DNA of 64,000 nucleotides from an uncultured Blautia sp. (GCF_947654165.1 NZ_CANTKB010000008.1:65876-129875); one strand, 5' to 3'; positions 1 to 9,644 are shown, counted from the stretch's first letter. Notes: a model not told the origin generated them from the sequence alone. Made by a program: numbers and translations.

Positions 1-475
1 GTAATTTATGAGTAATATAAGGAGGCAGAGGCATTTCTCCCAGCTGATCCAGAATTTCTTCAAAAATTCCATCGTAAGTAAACTGTATCAGACGATTTCC
101 TTCCTCTACAATGTCCAGAACCTCTCCTATCAACAGTCCGTCACCAAAGCTGATTTTTGTACCTGGTTTTGCCTTCTTTCCCGGTTTTACCAGGGTTTCC
201 CAAATATTGTTTTCTTTTCTTTTTAAAAGCAGGATTTCAATTCCGGCATCCGTACCAATCTTACTTCCGTACAGACGGGCAGGAATCACACGGGTATCAT
301 TGATTACCAGGCAGTCTCCCGGTTTCAAATACTTCACAATGTGCTTAAAATCGGTATGCTGAATCTCTCCTGTTGTCTTATCTAAATGCATCAATCTGGA
401 AGAAGAACGGTCCAAAAGCGGATCCTGGGCAATTAATTCTTCCGGTAAATCATAATAAAAATCTGCTGTTCTCAT
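1..475 (-). CDS. queA: S-adenosylmethionine:tRNA ribosyltransferase-isomerase (partial)
   Basis: Only the N-terminal ~158 residues are inside the window; the gene runs off the left edge. QueA transfers and isomerises the ribosyl part of SAM onto 7-aminomethyl-deazaguanine in tRNA, giving epoxyqueuosine, in the cytoplasm. The start MRTADFYYDLPEELIAQ and the block NDTRVIPARLYG near residue 65 are characteristic of the family, and MPLPPYI near the cut end also fits. The ATG at 475 lies 2 bases after the stop of the upstream kinase gene, with an AGAAGGGAAG ribosome site inside that gene, so the two are probably co-transcribed. Confidence 0.93.
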   Translation of the reverse strand, partial: MRTADFYYDLPEELIAQDPLLDRSSSRLMHLDKTTGEIQHTDFKHIVKYLKPGDCLVINDTRVIPARLYGSKIGTDAGIEILLLKRKENNIWETLVKPGKKAKPGTKISFGDGLLIGEVLDIVEEGNRLIQFTYDGIFEEILDQLGEMPLPPYITHKL

Positions 476-477
476 AA

Positions 478-1002
478 TTACTTCCCTTCTGTTCTTTCTG
501 ATAACGTTTGGTAATATCGATAAAGCTGTCTCTGATTTTTCAGTATGGTCACTTTTTCTGGATAGCAGCGTTTCAATTCTTTTAACTTCTCTTGTTTCTT
601 TCTGGTTCTTCCATTCTTCAGAATCCACAGCACAAACTCCAAATCTATTTTTTCTTTGCACCCTTCTGCCATACTTTCTCTTGTCTGATTCCGATAACGG
701 AAATAGCGCTTAAATGCCCTGTACAGACAGGTAAAACGGTTAAATACAAGAATGAGAATTCTATCTGCTGCCTCCATCCGTTCCTGATAAAAGAAATTGG
801 TATAATTCCCATCAATGACCCAGTTTTCCTGCTCCATAAAAGATCTGACTATGCTCCTGGCCTCATCCCGGTTCCGCTCCTGCCAGTTCTCCACAAACTG
901 TACGGTATCCAGATATAAAACCGGAACCTGCTCTATTTCACCGATTCGCCTGGCAAGCGTAGACTTTCCAGATCCACTGTATCCGCAAATCGCAGTTTTC
1001 AT
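478..1002 (-). CDS. P-loop kinase, topology-modulation/adenylate-kinase-like
   Basis: This is a 174-residue protein with a Walker A motif GYSGSGKST at residues 7-15, followed by an Arg-rich lid region, as in the AAA_18/FlaR-like small P-loop kinases. The substrate cannot be told. I chose the ATG at 1002 because AGGAG lies 8 bases upstream and the P-loop then falls at the N-terminus. A longer open frame reaches 1101, but its first 33 codons run through a duplicated scrap of another gene. The gene is followed 2 bases later by queA. Confidence 0.8.
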   Translation of the reverse strand: MKTAICGYSGSGKSTLARRIGEIEQVPVLYLDTVQFVENWQERNRDEARSIVRSFMEQENWVIDGNYTNFFYQERMEAADRILILVFNRFTCLYRAFKRYFRYRNQTRESMAEGCKEKIDLEFVLWILKNGRTRKKQEKLKELKRCYPEKVTILKNQRQLYRYYQTLSERTEGK

Positions 1003-1084
1003 TCTTCCAACTCCTTTCATCCTTTTTTCGTAAAAGCTCAGAAGAAAAGACTGCACTTCTGCAGCCTTTCCATCTTTTTTACTC

Positions 1085-1126
1085 TTAATAATATACCACA
1101 TCTTCTTCCAGAAGTATAGCGTTGTC
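1085..1126 (-). pseudogene. duplicated 3' end of the histidine phosphatase gene
   Basis: These 42 bases match 1666-1707, the last codons of the phosphatase gene, at about 40 of 42 positions, and still encode DNAILLEEDVVYY plus a stop. The codons just before include an Asn-Cys pair as in the intact gene, then the resemblance fades. It is the tail of a lost paralogous or duplicated copy. No start or body is present. Confidence 0.7.
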
Positions 1127-1358
1127 CTGCATGAACTTTTTACAATTTTTCATTGCATATTTCTTATTTTCTGTTATACTTTTTCTATCATAGTCTATTA
1201 CATATCTTTTTTCTTGACATTCGTCATAATATCCATTTTTATTCTATTTTGAAAGCTGGTGATGCCTTTGATTGTCTGTTCTACTTTTTCTTTTTCATTG
1301 CTTCGCAATCATATCTTTGCTAAAATATTAAATAATACTGCGTAAAAATAAGACTGAG

Positions 1359-1601
1359 GTGATAGACGTGATCTTAACAGAATATGACGAAAATGAATTC
1401 CGGGAATTTTTAAAAGAAGATTCCTGGAAAAAAGGCCATGAGGCCGGGATGGAAGAAGAACGAAAAAACAGCATCCGTTTCATGATCAAAACCTGTATGG
1501 AATTCCAACTTCCAAGAGAGCAAATCCTGAAGAAATTAATGGATGGATTTTCCCTGTCCCAAGATGCAGCCGAAAAACATTTAGAAAACTATGGAAAATA
1601 A
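1359..1601 (+). pseudogene. C-terminal remnant of an Rpn-family recombination-promoting nuclease
   Basis: The 80-codon frame begins with GTG behind a weak AGGTG. It matches only the tail of the Lachnospiraceae Rpn/PD-(D/E)XK nuclease-transposase family: an LTEYDE segment, an acidic/basic EAGMEEER stretch, then a terminal helix-turn element ending SQDAAEKHLENY. The nuclease domain (normally over 200 residues upstream) is absent; 1130-1358 shows no coding remains. It is the only plus-strand coding trace among the leftward host genes and probably marks an old insertion. Function as a free peptide is unlikely. Confidence 0.65.
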
Positions 1602-1613
1602 ACTTGTCTCTAA

Positions 1614-1657
1614 AAACAGGTGCCTGGACACACCTTTGTTACATCCAGACACCTGTT
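1614..1657 (-). terminator. rho-independent terminator of the histidine phosphatase
   Basis: On the minus strand a long stem (AACAGGTGTCTGGA pairing with TCCAGGCACCTGTT) is followed by TTTTTA. It lies just after the phosphatase stop and overlaps the end of the nuclease remnant. Confidence 0.8.
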
Positions 1658-1665
1658 CTTCTCTT

Positions 1666-2268
1666 TTAATAATATACCACATCTTCTTCCAGAAGTATCG
1701 CGTTGTTCTCCCGCACTTCTACGATATTGACCCCACAGTTTGGTGGAACTTTTCCATGCCAGAAGTTTTCCACGCTGGCATCTTCATACACATTCTGAAG
1801 AAGTGCACGGACCGCACAGCCATGGGATGCAACGAGAATGGTTTTATCCTGCAATTCTTCCCTGGAAGTAATATCTTCCCAGAATGCTTTTGTTCTGGCA
1901 CAGATCTGGGAGAGTTCCTCTCCCCCTTCCGGTGCCTGATACTTCTCCGTATGATGGAAGAAATTGTCCAGCATAGACGGCGGAAGCAATGCTGCTTCTC
2001 TGCCTTCCCAGTTCCCGAAGGAAATCTCCTGGATTCTTTCATCCGGATAAACCGGAACTTCTCTTCCATTTAAAACCAGTCTGGCCGTTTCTCTTGCTCT
2101 TTTCAAAGGACTGGTGAAACAGCAGTAAAAGGGAATATCCATAAGTGCTTTCCCAGTCACCTTTGCAAGTGCAACACCTTTTTCATTCAAATCGGTATCA
2201 GAGGCTCCCTGCAACCTACGCTGTACATTCCACTGAGTCTCTCCATGACGGATAATATATAATTTCAT
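1666..2268 (-). CDS. histidine phosphatase family protein (phosphoglycerate-mutase-like)
   Basis: The 200-residue protein begins MKLYIIRHGETQWN; RHG at residues 7-9 carries the phosphorylated histidine. The second catalytic histidine is in ASHGCAVRAL near residue 150, and the RARET block near 60 is also present. Members dephosphorylate sugar phosphates, alpha-ribazole phosphate or nucleotides, and the exact substrate is not visible. It starts 12 bases downstream of pheT, so it may be read from the pheST promoter, and it ends at a strong terminator. Confidence 0.88.
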   Translation of the reverse strand: MKLYIIRHGETQWNVQRRLQGASDTDLNEKGVALAKVTGKALMDIPFYCCFTSPLKRARETARLVLNGREVPVYPDERIQEISFGNWEGREAALLPPSMLDNFFHHTEKYQAPEGGEELSQICARTKAFWEDITSREELQDKTILVASHGCAVRALLQNVYEDASVENFWHGKVPPNCGVNIVEVRENNAILLEEDVVYY

Positions 2269-2280
2269 GAAACCTACTCC

Positions 2281-4701
2281 TTATGAACGCAGAGTTACCT
2301 GTAAGTTTCTGTCCAGATTTTTCAGGATTTTTTTCACAAATCCATCTACCGCATTGGCTGTAAATTCTTCTTCCTTTGGTGTAAATAATACAGTAAATGC
2401 CATACTCTTCTGGTTTTCCTGAATCTGTTTTCCTTCATATACGTCGAACAGTTCTACGGATTTTACATATTTACAGGAATCTTTGATGCAGTCTTCAATC
2501 TGTCCGCAGGTAACTGCTTTATCCATAACAAGAGCCAGGTCACGTTTTTCTTCCTGGAATTTTGGCAGTGGCTCAAATACAGGTGTAATACCGTACCACT
2601 GAGATAAGGTTTCCATATCTAATTCCATAACATAGGCAGCTACTCGCATATCTTCGCTGTCCTGGATTTCGTAAGAAACTTTTCCTAAATATCCAACTTC
2701 TTCTCCATTACAAAGAACAACTGCGGTCTGATATGGATGCAGATATGTTTTCTGTGCCGGTTCATAAGTAAAGTTCAGGCAAAGAGCATCTGCTACCGTT
2801 TCTGCCAGTCCTTTTAATGTAAAGAAGGATTCTTCTTTTCCAAATACACCAACGCAAAGCGTTTCTCTCTCATCAGGATATTCTGTCAGCGGAAGTTCTT
2901 TTGGAATAAATTTGCTTCCCATTTCAAAGATACGTCCTTCTAAAGTACCTCTTTTCTGGTTTCTTGCCATAGCGTGAATCATACCAGGAGCCAAGGTTGT
3001 TCTCATAAGGGACAGGTCTTCATTGATCGGGTTCATAAGACGGATAGCATGTCTTTCCGGTGCATCAGCAGGAAGGTTTAACAAATCTAAGTCTGACGGT
3101 GAGAAGAAGGAATAATGAATTCCCTCATAAGCACCTGCACTGCAGAGAGCTTTTTTCACTTTTAAGGTTGTTTTCTGTCTCTTGTTCATTCCACCGGTAG
3201 TCACTTTTGCGGACGGCATGAAAGTAGAAATTACATGGTCATATCCATACATACGGATGACTTCTTCCGCAATATCCGGATAAGATTCAACGTCTTCTCT
3301 GAAGGCCGGAACCTGAATGGTCAGTTCATCTCCCTGAATGGCCGGAGCAAACTGAAGGTTGTCCAGAATATGGATGATGTCTTCATCCGGAACCTGGATA
3401 CCAAGTACCTGATTGACTTTTTCCACACTCATTTTCATTGCTACCGGTTCAATGGAGTTTCCTGTATTTACATCCACATGTGTAGAAGAAACTTTTCCGC
3501 ACCCTAATTCCTCCATTAAATGAAGAGCACGTTTCATTGCCATTACGGTTGTATATTCATCCACGCCTTTTGCAAAACGGGCACTGGAATCAGAAACCTG
3601 GCCAAGAGCACGGGAGCTCTTTCTTACATTGTCACGGGCAAATTTTGCTGCCTCAAACATTACTTCTGTTGTAGTATCACGGATTTCAGAATTTAATCCC
3701 CCCATAATACCTGCTAATGCTACGGATTTTGCACCGTCACAAATCACTAAATTAGAAGGATTTAAAGTAAATTCTTTTTCATCCAATGTAACGATCTTTT
3801 CGCCTTCTTCTGCTCTTCTTACGTTGATGGCATTTCCTTCCAGATAAGAGCAGTCAAATGCATGCATCGGCTGTCCCAGTTCTTTTAATACATAGTTGGT
3901 AATGTCTACCACGTTTGAGATGGAGTCCAGACCAACCAGAGCCAGTCTTCTCTTCATCCATGCCGGGGATTCTCCGATTTTTACATCATGTACATAGTGG
4001 GCAATATAGCGTGGGCAGATATCCTGTGCATCTACCTTTACCTGAAATCCTTCTTTTTTCACTTCTGTTTCTGTGTAATCTAAAGCAGGCTCATGAAGTT
4101 TGGTTCCCAGTACGGCAGCTACTTCTCTTGCAATACCGAAAATACTCTGGCAATCCGGTCTGTTTGCTGTGATGGCAATGTCAAAAATCCAGTCATCCAG
4201 TCCCAGGATCGGTTTTACATCCGCACCGATTTCGGCATCTTCCGGAAGCACCAGAAGTCCGTTGTAACCGGCTCCCGGATACATATCTTCGCTAACACCC
4301 AGTTCCACACCGGAACAAAGCATTCCGAAGGATTCATATCCTCTTAATTTTCCTTTTTTGATGGTCATAACACCTTCAATGGTCTTATGATCTTTTGCAG
4401 TTGCATAAACAGTTGCCCCAACTAAAGCCACCGGATATTTTCCGCCTGCTTTTACATTATCTGCTCCGCAGCATATCTGGAGAAGCTCTTCCTCTCCTAC
4501 ATTGACTTTGCAAAGGCTTAAATGCGTATCCGGAATCCTTTCACATTCTTCCACATAACCAACAACAACCTTGCTGATGTCTTTTCCAACTTCTGTTAAT
4601 TCTTCTACTTCAAAACCGCAGGAAAACAGTTTTTTCTCCAGTTCCTTTGGCTCTACATCGATATCTACATAATCTTTCAACCAGCTTAATGGTACTAACA
4701 T
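2281..4701 (-). CDS. pheT: phenylalanyl-tRNA synthetase beta subunit
   Basis: At 806 residues this has the usual length. It starts MLVPLSWLKDYVDI, carries the N-terminal tRNA-binding OB domain (about 40-150), the B3/B4 editing region with ANRPDCQSI and NYVLKELGQPMHAFD, the B5 domain, and a C-terminal anticodon-binding FDX-ACB domain (PLPKFQEEKRDLALVMD onward). With PheS it forms the alpha2-beta2 enzyme that charges tRNA-Phe. The gene follows pheS by 18 bases and is controlled by the same T-box leader. Confidence 0.98.
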   Translation of the reverse strand: MLVPLSWLKDYVDIDVEPKELEKKLFSCGFEVEELTEVGKDISKVVVGYVEECERIPDTHLSLCKVNVGEEELLQICCGADNVKAGGKYPVALVGATVYATAKDHKTIEGVMTIKKGKLRGYESFGMLCSGVELGVSEDMYPGAGYNGLLVLPEDAEIGADVKPILGLDDWIFDIAITANRPDCQSIFGIAREVAAVLGTKLHEPALDYTETEVKKEGFQVKVDAQDICPRYIAHYVHDVKIGESPAWMKRRLALVGLDSISNVVDITNYVLKELGQPMHAFDCSYLEGNAINVRRAEEGEKIVTLDEKEFTLNPSNLVICDGAKSVALAGIMGGLNSEIRDTTTEVMFEAAKFARDNVRKSSRALGQVSDSSARFAKGVDEYTTVMAMKRALHLMEELGCGKVSSTHVDVNTGNSIEPVAMKMSVEKVNQVLGIQVPDEDIIHILDNLQFAPAIQGDELTIQVPAFREDVESYPDIAEEVIRMYGYDHVISTFMPSAKVTTGGMNKRQKTTLKVKKALCSAGAYEGIHYSFFSPSDLDLLNLPADAPERHAIRLMNPINEDLSLMRTTLAPGMIHAMARNQKRGTLEGRIFEMGSKFIPKELPLTEYPDERETLCVGVFGKEESFFTLKGLAETVADALCLNFTYEPAQKTYLHPYQTAVVLCNGEEVGYLGKVSYEIQDSEDMRVAAYVMELDMETLSQWYGITPVFEPLPKFQEEKRDLALVMDKAVTCGQIEDCIKDSCKYVKSVELFDVYEGKQIQENQKSMAFTVLFTPKEEEFTANAVDGFVKKILKNLDRNLQVTLRS

Positions 4702-4719
4702 AACGAACCTCCGTCTTAT

Positions 4720-5754
4720 TTAATCATCAATCTGTTCTAATACTCGTAAGTCAGATTCAAACAGCAGTTTAATATTATTGATACCGTATTTTAACATTGC
4801 TGTACGTTCAATACCGATACCAAATGCCAGACCACTGTATTCCTCGGAATCAATACCGCAGTTTTCCAGAACCTTTTTATTTACAATACCCGCACCCAGG
4901 ACTTCAATCCATCCGGTGCCTTTGCACAGCTTACATCCTTTTCCACCACATGCAAAGCAACTGCAGTCTACTTCTACCGAAGGTTCTGTGAATGGGAAAT
5001 AAGAAGGTCTTAAACGAGTGGTTGTTCCCTCTCCATAGATTTTCTGTACAAATACATCCAGCATCCCTTTCAGGTCGCAAAGAGTAATGCCCTTGTCTAC
5101 AACCAGACCTTCCATCTGGGTAAACATTGGAGAGTGGGTTGCATCATCATCAGAACGGAATACTTTACCGGGAGATAAAATCTTGATCGGCGGTTTTTTG
5201 TTTTCCATTACATGAATCTGTCCTGCAGATGTCTGGGTACGAAGTAAAAACTCAGGAGACAGATAGAAGGTATCCTGCATATCACGAGCCGGATGATCCT
5301 GCGGAGTATTTAATGCGGTAAAGTTATAGTAATCGGTTTCGATTTCTGTACCTTCATATACTTCAAATCCCATAGAAGAGAACACATCGATCAACTGATT
5401 TCTCACCTGTGTAATAGGATGAAGGTTTCCGCTTTTTCTCTTTGCTGCGGGCATGGTGATATCAATTTTTTCACTTTCATATCTCTGCTGCAGTTCTTTT
5501 GCTTTTAATTTTTCATCCAGTTCTTCAAAGCATCCGGTTGCCCATTCTTTTAATTCATTGACACTCTTACCGTAAGCCGCTCTGTTTTCCGGAGCAATGT
5601 TCCGCATCTCCTTCATCAACTGACCGATTTTCCCTTTTTTAGAATCCAGGTAGGATTTTTTGAATTCATATACTTCTTTGGAACTTTCTAACTGTTCCAT
5701 TCCATCCAGAATTTCCTGCTTGATCTGGGCAAGCTTGTTATTCAATTCCTGCAT
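4720..5754 (-). CDS. pheS: phenylalanyl-tRNA synthetase alpha subunit
   Basis: The 344-residue protein has an N-terminal coiled-coil arm, then the class II catalytic core with DHPARDMQDTFYL and RTQTSAGQIHVM (about 170-205), a motif-2 loop and a motif-3 GIGIERTAMLKYGI near the end. It is the catalytic subunit that activates phenylalanine. An insert CFACGGKGCKLCKGTGW (about 265-280) has four cysteines in a zinc-ribbon pattern, seen in many Firmicutes PheS. Transcription is expected to depend on uncharged tRNA-Phe through the upstream T-box. Confidence 0.98.
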   Translation of the reverse strand: MQELNNKLAQIKQEILDGMEQLESSKEVYEFKKSYLDSKKGKIGQLMKEMRNIAPENRAAYGKSVNELKEWATGCFEELDEKLKAKELQQRYESEKIDITMPAAKRKSGNLHPITQVRNQLIDVFSSMGFEVYEGTEIETDYYNFTALNTPQDHPARDMQDTFYLSPEFLLRTQTSAGQIHVMENKKPPIKILSPGKVFRSDDDATHSPMFTQMEGLVVDKGITLCDLKGMLDVFVQKIYGEGTTTRLRPSYFPFTEPSVEVDCSCFACGGKGCKLCKGTGWIEVLGAGIVNKKVLENCGIDSEEYSGLAFGIGIERTAMLKYGINNIKLLFESDLRVLEQIDD

Positions 5755-5784
5755 TGTATTCTGCTCCTTTTTATATTATTATGG

Positions 5785-6044
5785 AAAAAGAAAAAGACCC
5801 CATCCCTAAAAGGGACGAAGTCGATAATCCGTGGTACCACCCTTGTTCCTGCCGCACAAATGCTACAGGCACTCCAATCTGTTTAACGCACAGTCACGTC
5901 ATCTCTTACTTTTCATTCAGAAATGCAGCTCCAGTGGGAATCTCAATACTTATCTGAACTGAGGAAAGCTTTCAGCCGGTGGCTCCCCCTCTCTGACAGA
6001 AAATAAATATCTACGGACACTTTCTTTGCCTTTTCCTATCTCTG
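5785..6044 (-). promoter_or_regulatory. T-box leader of pheST
   Basis: The minus-strand leader contains the T-box sequence AGGGTGGTACCACGG (5829-5843), which pairs with the free CCA end of uncharged tRNA. It is followed by a terminator stem, CGTCCCTTTTAGGGATGGGG, with a T-rich tail at about 5785-5822. A TTC triplet in GAGATTCCCAC (5938-5940) is a good candidate for the Phe specifier codon. Uncharged tRNA-Phe should favour the antiterminator and turn on pheS-pheT. Confidence 0.93.
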
Positions 6045-6050
6045 TACCCT

Positions 6051-6079
6051 ATTGTAGCCAGTTTCCCTGATTCTGTCAA
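6051..6079 (-). promoter_or_regulatory. promoter of pheST
   Basis: TTGACA (6074-6079) and TACAAT (6051-6056) are separated by 17 bases and lead directly into the T-box leader. Confidence 0.85.
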
Positions 6080-6085
6080 GAAGTT

Positions 6086-6997
6086 TTATGATTCTTCTTT
6101 TTCCTCCTCTTCCTCATCGGATTTCATAAACAGCTCATATTCTTTTCGTATGGTCTCTGCTGCGACCTGATGCAGCCATCGGAATTTTTCTTCAAAATAA
6201 TGATTTACCTGTGCACCTAACATTACAAACATCATACAAAAATATAACCATAAAAGGATCAGTACAATCGTGGTCATACTCCCATACATATTGGAAAAAC
6301 CATGATTAAAATCCACATACAGAGAAAATCCAAACGAATATGCAGACCAGCATACCGCACACAACAAGGCTCCAGGAAGCTGGCTTCGAAACGTGGCCCT
6401 CCTGTTTGGAATGAACTTATACATCAACAAGAACACCAAACAAAGAATACTTAATGTAATCACTACTCTCATGCTGATGATCATGGCAAAAATCTGCTCC
6501 AATAAAGGAAACTGTTTGCTTAACTCCCTCTGGAGTGTGTTTCCAAAGACCTGCAGAATCAAGGTAGAAATAATCGCAATAATGAACACCAAGGTGTAAA
6601 AAACCGCCCTGATTCTTGTGGCAAAATAATTACGTGTTTCCTGAATCTGATAAATAGAATTAAATCCATTGGTGAGTGCCTGAATCCCTTTTCCTGCTGA
6701 CCAAAGAGCCAGCACTGCGGAAACAGGAACCACACCCAGTGATTTTTCATATACTTCCCACACAATTCCTTCAATAAACCCCTGGAAATGCTCCGGGCAT
6801 ATATACATAATGGCATGGATCACTTCCTGTCTAGTCAGGGGCGTATATTTCACGGAAGTCATTAAAAGGAGCAAAAAGGGAATAAAAGACAGTATGATAA
6901 AATAAGCAGCCTGAGCTGCATAAGCAGTTGCATGACACTTTCCCATGCTGTCTATGAACCCCATCAGGGTATCTGCTGCCTTCTTGAATCTTTTCAT
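6086..6997 (-). CDS. YihY/BrkB family inner-membrane protein
   Basis: The protein of about 303 residues has six or so hydrophobic segments and the family blocks AYAAQAAYFIILSFIPF (N-terminal) and SFGFSLYVDFNHGFSNMYGS (about 230). It ends in a cytoplasmic acidic tail of Glu runs. Family members are polytopic membrane proteins, once called ribonuclease BN by mistake; their role is unclear. I prefer ATG 6997 with GGGAG 6 bases upstream over an upstream TTG at 7027. Confidence 0.88.
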   Translation of the reverse strand: MKRFKKAADTLMGFIDSMGKCHATAYAAQAAYFIILSFIPFLLLLMTSVKYTPLTRQEVIHAIMYICPEHFQGFIEGIVWEVYEKSLGVVPVSAVLALWSAGKGIQALTNGFNSIYQIQETRNYFATRIRAVFYTLVFIIAIISTLILQVFGNTLQRELSKQFPLLEQIFAMIISMRVVITLSILCLVFLLMYKFIPNRRATFRSQLPGALLCAVCWSAYSFGFSLYVDFNHGFSNMYGSMTTIVLILLWLYFCMMFVMLGAQVNHYFEEKFRWLHQVAAETIRKEYELFMKSDEEEEEKEES

Positions 6998-7041
6998 ACG
7001 ATCTCCCTCTATCTTTCTCTCGAACAATCCCGGAAATTATA

Positions 7042-8448
7042 TCATGAATCCCGTAGATTGACAACCTCTTCCAGATTTCCCAACTCCACATCTCTGTAAA
7101 AATAAGCTAGAATCTCCTCATATGTTTTTCCGGCATTTGCCATTCCCTTTGCCCCATTCTGGCTCATCCCTACACCGTGTCCATAACCGCCGCCTGTAAT
7201 TTCATATCCTATAAGACTTCCCGATTCTGTCTTCTTTTCTTTCAGCGTAAAATACGCACTGGGAAGAAGCTTCGATCCCATGACCACTGAACCGTCTTGT
7301 CTGGTAATCTCCACACCGGACGGTGCCAGAAGAGAGCGAATATCATACTCGCTGTGAAGCTTTTTCTCTCCGCAATCCGTATGGAGTGCCAACTCCAGCA
7401 CTGCCTCTCCCTCTCCTATGTTCTTAATTTCTATTCCATCTGCTCTGTTTACATCCGGAAACAAATTTCTTGCATTCTCTGACAACTTCTCCACAGATAA
7501 GGTCAGAGACCATTGATACCAGGGCTCTTCTGCATCATAAGTACAGGCCACACTTTTCAAATATCCGGAAGGCACTGAAGCCTCCCAGACTTCATCTGTA
7601 CTTGTTCTCCCATGAGAAGTAGAAAAATAATATGCATTGATGGGCTGGGCATTGTTTAATAAAATCTGTCCTGCTGTTTCCAGCACAGCCTGGCTGCTTT
7701 CCGGAAACTCACCGCTGTTTTGGTATACCTGAAAAGAAACACTGTCATCTACCTGTGCACCAAATTTTTCCAGTCGGGTTCCCTGCATCTGCACACAAGC
7801 ATAAGTGCGGGCACAAACTGCCTGTGCTTTCAGTGCTTCCATGGGATAGGATGCCGGCATTTCGCTTGGCACCACACCACAAAGATACTGTTCCAGTTCT
7901 AATTCATTGATCATGCGAAGTCCCTCTTCATCCTGATATACAGTAATTGTCCCCTGATAGGAAGGATTTCCCTGTCCTCTGGAAAGAGACAATATCTGCA
8001 GCCGACTGCCCGCTTCCATAGGACTAAATTTCATACTTTCTCCGTCAAACAGCTCACTTCCCGGCCGAAGTTCTATGGTTTCCCCATTGGAAAGTCTTCC
8101 TGTTTTTGCCCCCTTGATCTCATAATTTCCCTGTGCTCTCAGGGTAACAGCAGAATGATGATAACCTGCATATCCATTGGTCATCAGCAGTACACGGATA
8201 GTTTCCGATTCCTTCGCTTCCTTCTGGGGAACGCTTTCCATGGTTTTTGTCTCTTTTGGTATTTCCTGTTTCTCTACAGGAAATACATCTGCACGTTCAT
8301 TTTCTTTGACCGCATACTCTCTCAGGATTTTCTGTTCTGCATTACTTCTTTTTTCTCCCGCCTTTCCTGCACACCAAACCACCAAAATCCCAAGAAGTGC
8401 CATGATTATCACCAAGAGCTTCCATTTGATTTTTTGTTTCCAATCCAT
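7042..8448 (-). CDS. SpoIID/LytB domain protein
   Basis: The 468-residue protein has one N-terminal membrane anchor (about 9-27), a variable linker, then a SpoIID domain with GVVPSEMPASYPMEALKAQA (about 195-215) and a C-terminal GGGYGHGVGMSQNGAKGMA. SpoIID is a lytic transglycosylase that strips peptidoglycan during engulfment in sporulation; LytB-like paralogues modulate cell-wall hydrolases. The anchor and orientation predict an extracytoplasmic domain. It could be SpoIID itself or a paralogue, because spoIIQ/spoIIID neighbours are missing. Confidence 0.88.
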   Translation of the reverse strand: MDWKQKIKWKLLVIIMALLGILVVWCAGKAGEKRSNAEQKILREYAVKENERADVFPVEKQEIPKETKTMESVPQKEAKESETIRVLLMTNGYAGYHHSAVTLRAQGNYEIKGAKTGRLSNGETIELRPGSELFDGESMKFSPMEAGSRLQILSLSRGQGNPSYQGTITVYQDEEGLRMINELELEQYLCGVVPSEMPASYPMEALKAQAVCARTYACVQMQGTRLEKFGAQVDDSVSFQVYQNSGEFPESSQAVLETAGQILLNNAQPINAYYFSTSHGRTSTDEVWEASVPSGYLKSVACTYDAEEPWYQWSLTLSVEKLSENARNLFPDVNRADGIEIKNIGEGEAVLELALHTDCGEKKLHSEYDIRSLLAPSGVEITRQDGSVVMGSKLLPSAYFTLKEKKTESGSLIGYEITGGGYGHGVGMSQNGAKGMANAGKTYEEILAYFYRDVELGNLEEVVNLRDS

Positions 8449-8536
8449 AGTTTAATATATGCGGTAAGATGCTGTTCCATACAGAATCAGGCATCAGTTT
8501 TACCTGATGCCTGAATACTTCCTCTCTTTTTACCCG

Positions 8537-9601
8537 TTAAGCTTCCACAGAAAACTTGTAGATGGTCACGGTATCATATACCTCACCTTTTTTCAATACA
8601 GAAGACTGGAAACTCTCCTGGTTGCAGGCATCCGGATAATACTGGGTTTCCATACAGAAACCACTGCGTTTTTCATAAAAACGTCCGCCTTTACCTTTTT
8701 CATGATCAATGAAGTTTCCAATATAAAACTGCATTCCCGGCAGATCTGTGAATACTTCCATCACAATACCTGATTCTTTGCATACTGCTTTTGCAGCTTC
8801 TTTTCTTTCGCCCTTTTCTCTGGAAAGTGCATAATTATGGTCATAACCACCGCCAAAGATCAACTGGTCAAACTCTGCTTCCACATCCTGTCCAATGGTT
8901 TTCGGTTCTGTGAAATCCATCGGTGTGCCCTTTACCGACGCAATTTCTCCGGTAGGGATTGCCTCTGCATCTAAAACAGGGGTGTATTCCGGTGCATGGA
9001 TCTGTACCACATGATTCAGCATGGCTTCCGCACCTGCATCTTCACCTGCCAGATTAAAGTAGGAATGATTGGTCATATTCACAATGGTATCTGCATCGGC
9101 ACTTCCCTGATAATGAAGCACCACTTCGTTTTCTTCTGTCAGTTCATATGTCACTGTCACTGAAAAATTACCTGGAAATCCCTGATCGCCGTCCGGGCTA
9201 AATAATCCGAAGGTCACACTGTTTTTCTCTTCGTTTATATCTTTGACATCCCAGACTCTGGTACGATACCAGTCCGGACCACTGTGAAGGTTATTCTTAT
9301 TATCATTTACCGGCAACTGATACTCTGTACCGTTTAATTCAAATCGTGCATTCCCAATACGGTTTCCATTTCTTCCAACGACAGCCCCGAAATGCCCCGG
9401 ATTCACATAATATCCTTCTGCTGAATCATATCCCAACACCACATCTCTTCGATTCCCATTCCGGTCAGGGACCAGCATATGTACCCAGGAAGCACCAAAA
9501 TCGCTTACTGTCAGAGTCACCTGATTTTTATTCGTAATCTCATACAGAAAAACTTCCTGACCTTCTTTACTTTTTCCAAATGCACGCTTTATAATTCCCA
9601 T
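8537..9601 (-). CDS. galM: aldose 1-epimerase (galactose mutarotase)
   Basis: The 354-residue length suits GalM. It has an N-terminal FGASWVHMLVPDRNGNRRDV strand, GRNGNRIGNARF near 75, the catalytic-histidine block NMTNHSYFNLAG (about 180) and a C-terminal ETQYYPDACNQ segment. The enzyme interconverts alpha and beta anomers of galactose or glucose in the cytoplasm. It stands alone rather than in a gal operon. A probable 6S RNA gene ends just upstream. Confidence 0.93.
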   Translation of the reverse strand: MGIIKRAFGKSKEGQEVFLYEITNKNQVTLTVSDFGASWVHMLVPDRNGNRRDVVLGYDSAEGYYVNPGHFGAVVGRNGNRIGNARFELNGTEYQLPVNDNKNNLHSGPDWYRTRVWDVKDINEEKNSVTFGLFSPDGDQGFPGNFSVTVTYELTEENEVVLHYQGSADADTIVNMTNHSYFNLAGEDAGAEAMLNHVVQIHAPEYTPVLDAEAIPTGEIASVKGTPMDFTEPKTIGQDVEAEFDQLIFGGGYDHNYALSREKGERKEAAKAVCKESGIVMEVFTDLPGMQFYIGNFIDHEKGKGGRFYEKRSGFCMETQYYPDACNQESFQSSVLKKGEVYDTVTIYKFSVEA

Positions 9602-9644
9602 AGTCCCTCTTCTCCTTCTATACTTAAGAATCTAATTTCTCTAA

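Noticed and set aside
478..1101. Long start for the P-loop kinase
   Set aside because: The extra 33 codons run through the duplicated phosphatase tail; ATG 1002 has the better ribosome site.
1359..1601. Treating the 80-codon frame as an intact gene
   Set aside because: It matches only the C-terminal tail of a much longer nuclease family.
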